In this document: positions 62,398 to 64,000 of the stretch, in pieces | Layout: each line of letters opens with the position of its first letter | Numbering within the stretch: the stretch's first letter is position 1 | From: TMED69 sp964642505 | GTDB lineage: Bacteria > Pseudomonadota > Gammaproteobacteria > Ga0077536 | Assembly (NCBI GenBank): GCA_964642505.1 | Contig: CAZXQY010000002.1 | Coordinates: 1 to 64,000 of the forward strand | Direction of reading: 5' to 3' | DNA: 64,000 nucleotides | Notes under the pieces: generated by a model | Seen by the model: the letters and a program-made list of their open reading frames with translations, nothing else | Databases searched by the model: none | What the model was told of the DNA's origin: nothing | Program-made: the position numbers and the translations under genes

Positions 62398-64000
62398 ATG
62401 ATAGAAAACCTCTCTAGAATACTAGTTAAAAGAAAAGGTTTGTCTTTTAGCGCGACAATTATTGTTACCGTTCTATCGGTATACCTTTCTCTTCAACTTA
62501 AATTGTATGACGATCCAAATAGATGGCCTCCTAAAACCGATCCCGCTGTAGAGTTGAACGATTCCTTGCAAAGGAAGTTTGGAGGGGCCAACCTGGTTAC
62601 CATAATGATCTCTCGAAAAGACGGGGAGGACATTGTAAATCCTGAGACACTAGCTCTAGTAAAGAACATCACCGATCAATTACAAGAAGTGTATGGAGTT
62701 ATACCGTACGCGGTTCGATCCCTTTCGACAATTAATTCAAGATACTTGAAGGGGACCGATGGTGTCCTCGATGCAGGCTTGCTGTTTGAAGATGCAAATA
62801 GAGCTCCGGAAACGCCTGAAGAGTTGGAACGCGTCCGTTTTGGGATTGAGAACAATGCCGCCTTAAAAGGTTCTTTAGTCTCCCCTGACTCCCGCGCGGT
62901 TATCGTGCAGGCTGATTTTCGTACTGGATTGCGTGACGTCCGCGAGGGTCTTTTGCTGCCTGTCACCGATCCGATTTCTATTTATCGCGATGTGGGTCGA
63001 ATTTTGGAACAGGTGGCCGATGACGCCCATGAAGTAAAAGCGGCCGGTTCACCAATGCTAATAGGTTGGGTCAATAGTGACGGTTTGCCTTACATTTTGA
63101 CGGCATTTTTATTAGTAGTCGCTGGGATTGGTGGTGTTTTGATTCTAGCCTTTAGATCTGCATTGGGAGTTCTGCCCCCGCTTGTCGTAGGCATCGTGGC
63201 GTCAATGTGGGCCTTTGGATTACAGCGGCTGGTTGGTGGTGAGGTCCTAACTTCGTCGGCAGCGCTATTAGCTCCGTTTATTATAATGGCGGTCGCGGCA
63301 TCTCATAGTGTTTTGTTTATTAAACGCTTTGTGACGGATGAAATGGTGGCCGGTAGATCTACGGAAGAAGCTCTAAAGGCTACTCTGATACAGATGACTA
63401 AGCCATTGGTTGTTGTTCTTTGTACCGACTTAATGGCTTTTGTCGTACTTTCGATGGTGCCTTTCGATAACGTGAGTGTATTAGGTCAGATCACGGCATT
63501 TGGAATCGTCTCAATTATGATAATCGTTCCTACACTTTTAGTTGCGATCCTGAGTTTTTATAATGAGGACACTGTAAAGAAGATTGCAGAAAGAGCTCAA
63601 AATTCTCGAGATAGTGAGACGGGTATAATTCACAGAGTGACGGCAGTTATTGTGAGGCCACTAATCTACCGACCTAAGGTTCAGTTATCGGTATTAGCCG
63701 GGGCTCTGATAATGGTTTTGATCTCCGTGACAGTTTGGTTTTCCTTGCCCGTTTCAGATGAGAATACCCTAGGGAAATTCCTGTCCGAAGAAATTCAAAC
63801 TGGCCAAAATAATACCTACGCTGTTCACAATTATCTTACAAAATCTTGGGAAGGGAATGATCTCTATGAAATGGAAAGAGAGATCACTAACCGTTTCGGC
63901 GGAGTTTATACTTTTGCTCTTATAGCTGAAGGGAGCAATCCTGGAGATGTTAAAACTCCAAAAGCTTTAGTTGCTTTGGATAATCTAGCATCTCATATTG
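62398..64000 (+). CDS. MMPL/RND-family transporter (3' truncated by the window)
   Basis: The first 534 codons of an RND-superfamily permease of the MMPL type. One membrane helix at residues 14-34 is followed by a periplasmic domain, then a group of helices (residues about 215-395) with FRSALGVLPPLVVGIVASMW and IMAVAASHSVLFIKRF, including the A..H motif of RND/SSD proteins, then a helix near 430. It probably works with DUF1329 and DUF1302. The ATG at 62398 was chosen because AGGA lies upstream. It continues beyond 64000. Confidence 0.88.
   Translation, partial: MIENLSRILVKRKGLSFSATIIVTVLSVYLSLQLKLYDDPNRWPPKTDPAVELNDSLQRKFGGANLVTIMISRKDGEDIVNPETLALVKNITDQLQEVYGVIPYAVRSLSTINSRYLKGTDGVLDAGLLFEDANRAPETPEELERVRFGIENNAALKGSLVSPDSRAVIVQADFRTGLRDVREGLLLPVTDPISIYRDVGRILEQVADDAHEVKAAGSPMLIGWVNSDGLPYILTAFLLVVAGIGGVLILAFRSALGVLPPLVVGIVASMWAFGLQRLVGGEVLTSSAALLAPFIIMAVAASHSVLFIKRFVTDEMVAGRSTEEALKATLIQMTKPLVVVLCTDLMAFVVLSMVPFDNVSVLGQITAFGIVSIMIIVPTLLVAILSFYNEDTVKKIAERAQNSRDSETGIIHRVTAVIVRPLIYRPKVQLSVLAGALIMVLISVTVWFSLPVSDENTLGKFLSEEIQTGQNNTYAVHNYLTKSWEGNDLYEMEREITNRFGGVYTFALIAEGSNPGDVKTPKALVALDNLASHI

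Overview
The window reads as the chromosome of a Gram-negative gammaproteobacterium of moderate-to-low GC, probably marine or free-living. Supporting this are an outer-membrane lipoprotein pathway (LolC/E-type permease, LolD, LolA), lipid A and KDO genes (lpxK, kdsB), TonB-type energisation (ExbB/ExbD) and a BtuB-like TonB receptor. AcnB, and a gene order (exbB-exbD-lpxK-UPF0434-kdsB, then infA-aat, DUF1820-ftsK-lolA-serS) like the one known from Pseudomonas-type genomes, point the same way. The placement is inferred from gene content only. No insertion sequence, prophage or CRISPR array was seen. Both ends cut genes (tsaB on the left, an RND/MMPL permease on the right), and 10 N mark an assembly gap at 48653-48662 inside a TPR gene.

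Layout. (1) 1-14 kb is core: tsaB, lolC/lolD, DUF2062, exbB/exbD/lpxK/UPF0434/kdsB (overlapping, mostly with GTG or TTG starts), infA, aat, a FemAB/GNAT-like gene, DUF1820, ftsK-lolA, serS and a YccA-type membrane protein. (2) 14-31.8 kb, around tRNA-Ser(TGA), is catabolic and oxidative: a coniferyl-type aldehyde dehydrogenase, an HsaA-like flavin monooxygenase, three luciferase-like (LLM) flavoproteins, a divergent PanB-superfamily enzyme, acnB, an alpha/beta hydrolase, an EamA exporter, a secreted DUF1800/DUF1501 pair, and VOC and cupin proteins. (3) 32-34.3 kb is a BtuB-like receptor behind a clear cobalamin riboswitch. (4) 34.3-39.4 kb holds enoyl-CoA hydratase, DUF169, udgB-uvrC-pgsA and tRNA-Gly(GCC). 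(5) 39.4-47 kb holds a DadA-like oxidase, a HyuA/HyuB ATP-dependent hydantoinase pair, an isochorismatase-fold protein lacking its catalytic triad, and a NupC-type nucleoside transporter. (6) 47.3-50.6 kb is a membrane-anchored vWA protein with a TPR partner. (7) 50.6-64 kb appears to be a LacI-controlled regulon.

The most interesting region is 50.6-64 kb. A six-gene minus-strand operon encodes two tandem cupin/PNPOx-fold pairs, then a NAMPT-type nicotinamide phosphoribosyltransferase and an HAD phosphatase. Upstream lie a nucleoside hydrolase and, divergently, a glutamine-amidotransferase-like gene, a LacI/PurR-family regulator and a ribokinase. Palindromes with an AAACGTTT core occur at the promoter of the six-gene operon (overlapping a predicted -35), in the divergent control region, and ahead of the DUF1329/DUF1302/MMPL envelope operon. 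My working model is a nucleoside or nicotinamide-riboside salvage regulon: hydrolase releases base and ribose, ribokinase traps ribose, NAMPT salvages nicotinamide. The cupin/PNPOx pairs are the undescribed part. The operator pattern is seen directly; the pathway is inference.
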